Source: Cyanobacteria bacterium OH_CDB_58
GTDB lineage: Bacteria; Cyanobacteriota; Vampirovibrionia; Gastranaerophilales; Gastranaerophilaceae
Reading direction: 5' to 3'
NCBI GenBank assembly: GCA_023435965.1
Contig: JAEZLC010000089.1
Coordinates: 1-5,772 of the forward strand
DNA length: 5,772 nucleotides
The notes beneath the pieces are model-generated. The model did not search any database. It saw only the letters and a program-made list of their open reading frames with translations, and was not told where the DNA came from. The first letter of the stretch is position 1; each line of letters begins with the position of its first letter. The position numbers were made by a program, and so were the translations under genes. Shown piece after piece: positions 5,529-5,772 of this stretch.

Positions 5529-5772
5529 TTGAGCACAAATATTACTGTTACGACATTTATTATTCTTTTTGTTTTGTATTCACTAACGATTCCCCTGCTA
5601 TTATACATAGGTTTTGATTTAAAGAGTATTATTTCAATTATTACACCTATTTTTGTTGCTTTGATAGCACTTATTTCCAATCAATGGGGAATATACTTAA
5701 ATAAAAAATATGATGCAAAAATTTATACAATTAAAAAACGTATTGAAGATATTGATAGCTTATCTTTAAGAC
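5529..5772 (+). CDS. Membrane protein of unknown function, N-terminal part, TTG start
   Basis: An open frame of 81 complete codons runs from TTG 5529 to the window end without a stop. The product starts STNITVTTFIILFVLYSL. Two hydrophobic helices are evident at about residues 8-28 and 34-53, separated by a short GFDLKS turn. A charged region follows from about residue 58 (NKKYDAKIYTIKKRIEDID) with the look of an amphipathic or coiled-coil helix on the cytoplasmic side by the positive-inside rule. This layout, a two-helix anchor then a soluble domain, is common among unassigned bacterial proteins and does not identify a family. The gene starts 36 nt after the tRNA-Ser gene, with no convincing terminator between them, so read-through transcription from the tRNA promoter is possible. 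Whether the protein is long or short cannot be seen. Confidence 0.65.
   Translation, partial: MSTNITVTTFIILFVLYSLTIPLLLYIGFDLKSIISIITPIFVALIALISNQWGIYLNKKYDAKIYTIKKRIEDIDSLSLR

Noticed and set aside
1..5772. CRISPR array, toxin-antitoxin pair, transposon or defence cassette
   Set aside because: No regularly spaced repeats, transposase, terminal inverted repeats or paired small toxin/antitoxin frames are visible. The HKD protein has a signal peptide, which argues against an intracellular defence effector.

Overview
The window is AT-rich and holds ordinary bacterial chromosome with tightly packed genes. An outer-membrane LptD/OstA-type protein points to a diderm (Gram-negative-type) cell. The M23 peptidase C-terminal domain reads very much like cyanobacterial-lineage LytM proteins, and the tRNA lacks an encoded CCA. 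A non-photosynthetic cyanobacterial relative such as an uncultured Vampirovibrionia/Gastranaerophilales bacterium would fit, but this placement is inferred from sequence style only, with no database search.

Layout, left to right. Positions 1-360 (+) carry the C-terminal part of a 5-formyltetrahydrofolate cyclo-ligase. A short AT-rich gap (361-457) has T-tracts and a candidate promoter. Next comes a compact + strand run of three genes separated by 18 and 14 nt: a 37-residue single-helix membrane protein (458-571), a secreted coiled-coil M23/LytM metallopeptidase with an intact active site (590-1711), and an LptD/OstA-like outer-membrane protein (1726-3585). This looks like a cell-envelope operon combining peptidoglycan remodelling with LPS-type outer-membrane export.

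On the - strand, 3586-5376 encodes an exported four-part protein: a degenerate staphylococcal-nuclease-like domain with an inserted EF-hand-like loop, an Ada-like Cys/His metal-binding segment, two complete HKD phospholipase D/nuclease motifs, and a C-terminal acidic Cys-bracketed calcium-binding-like motif. Its stop codon directly abuts the stop codon of the LptD-like gene. Its probable promoter is placed so that the transcript would start at the ATG itself, making it leaderless.

A tRNA-Ser(GGA) gene (5406-5492, +) is divergent from this gene. The gap between them is only 29 nt, and it contains most of two interlocking extended -10 promoters. The right end (5529-5772, +) is the N-terminus of an unrecognised two-helix membrane protein that starts at TTG and runs out of the window.

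No CRISPR array, transposase, integrase or recognisable defence cassette is visible. The most unusual items are the domain architecture of the HKD protein and the way it is expressed.
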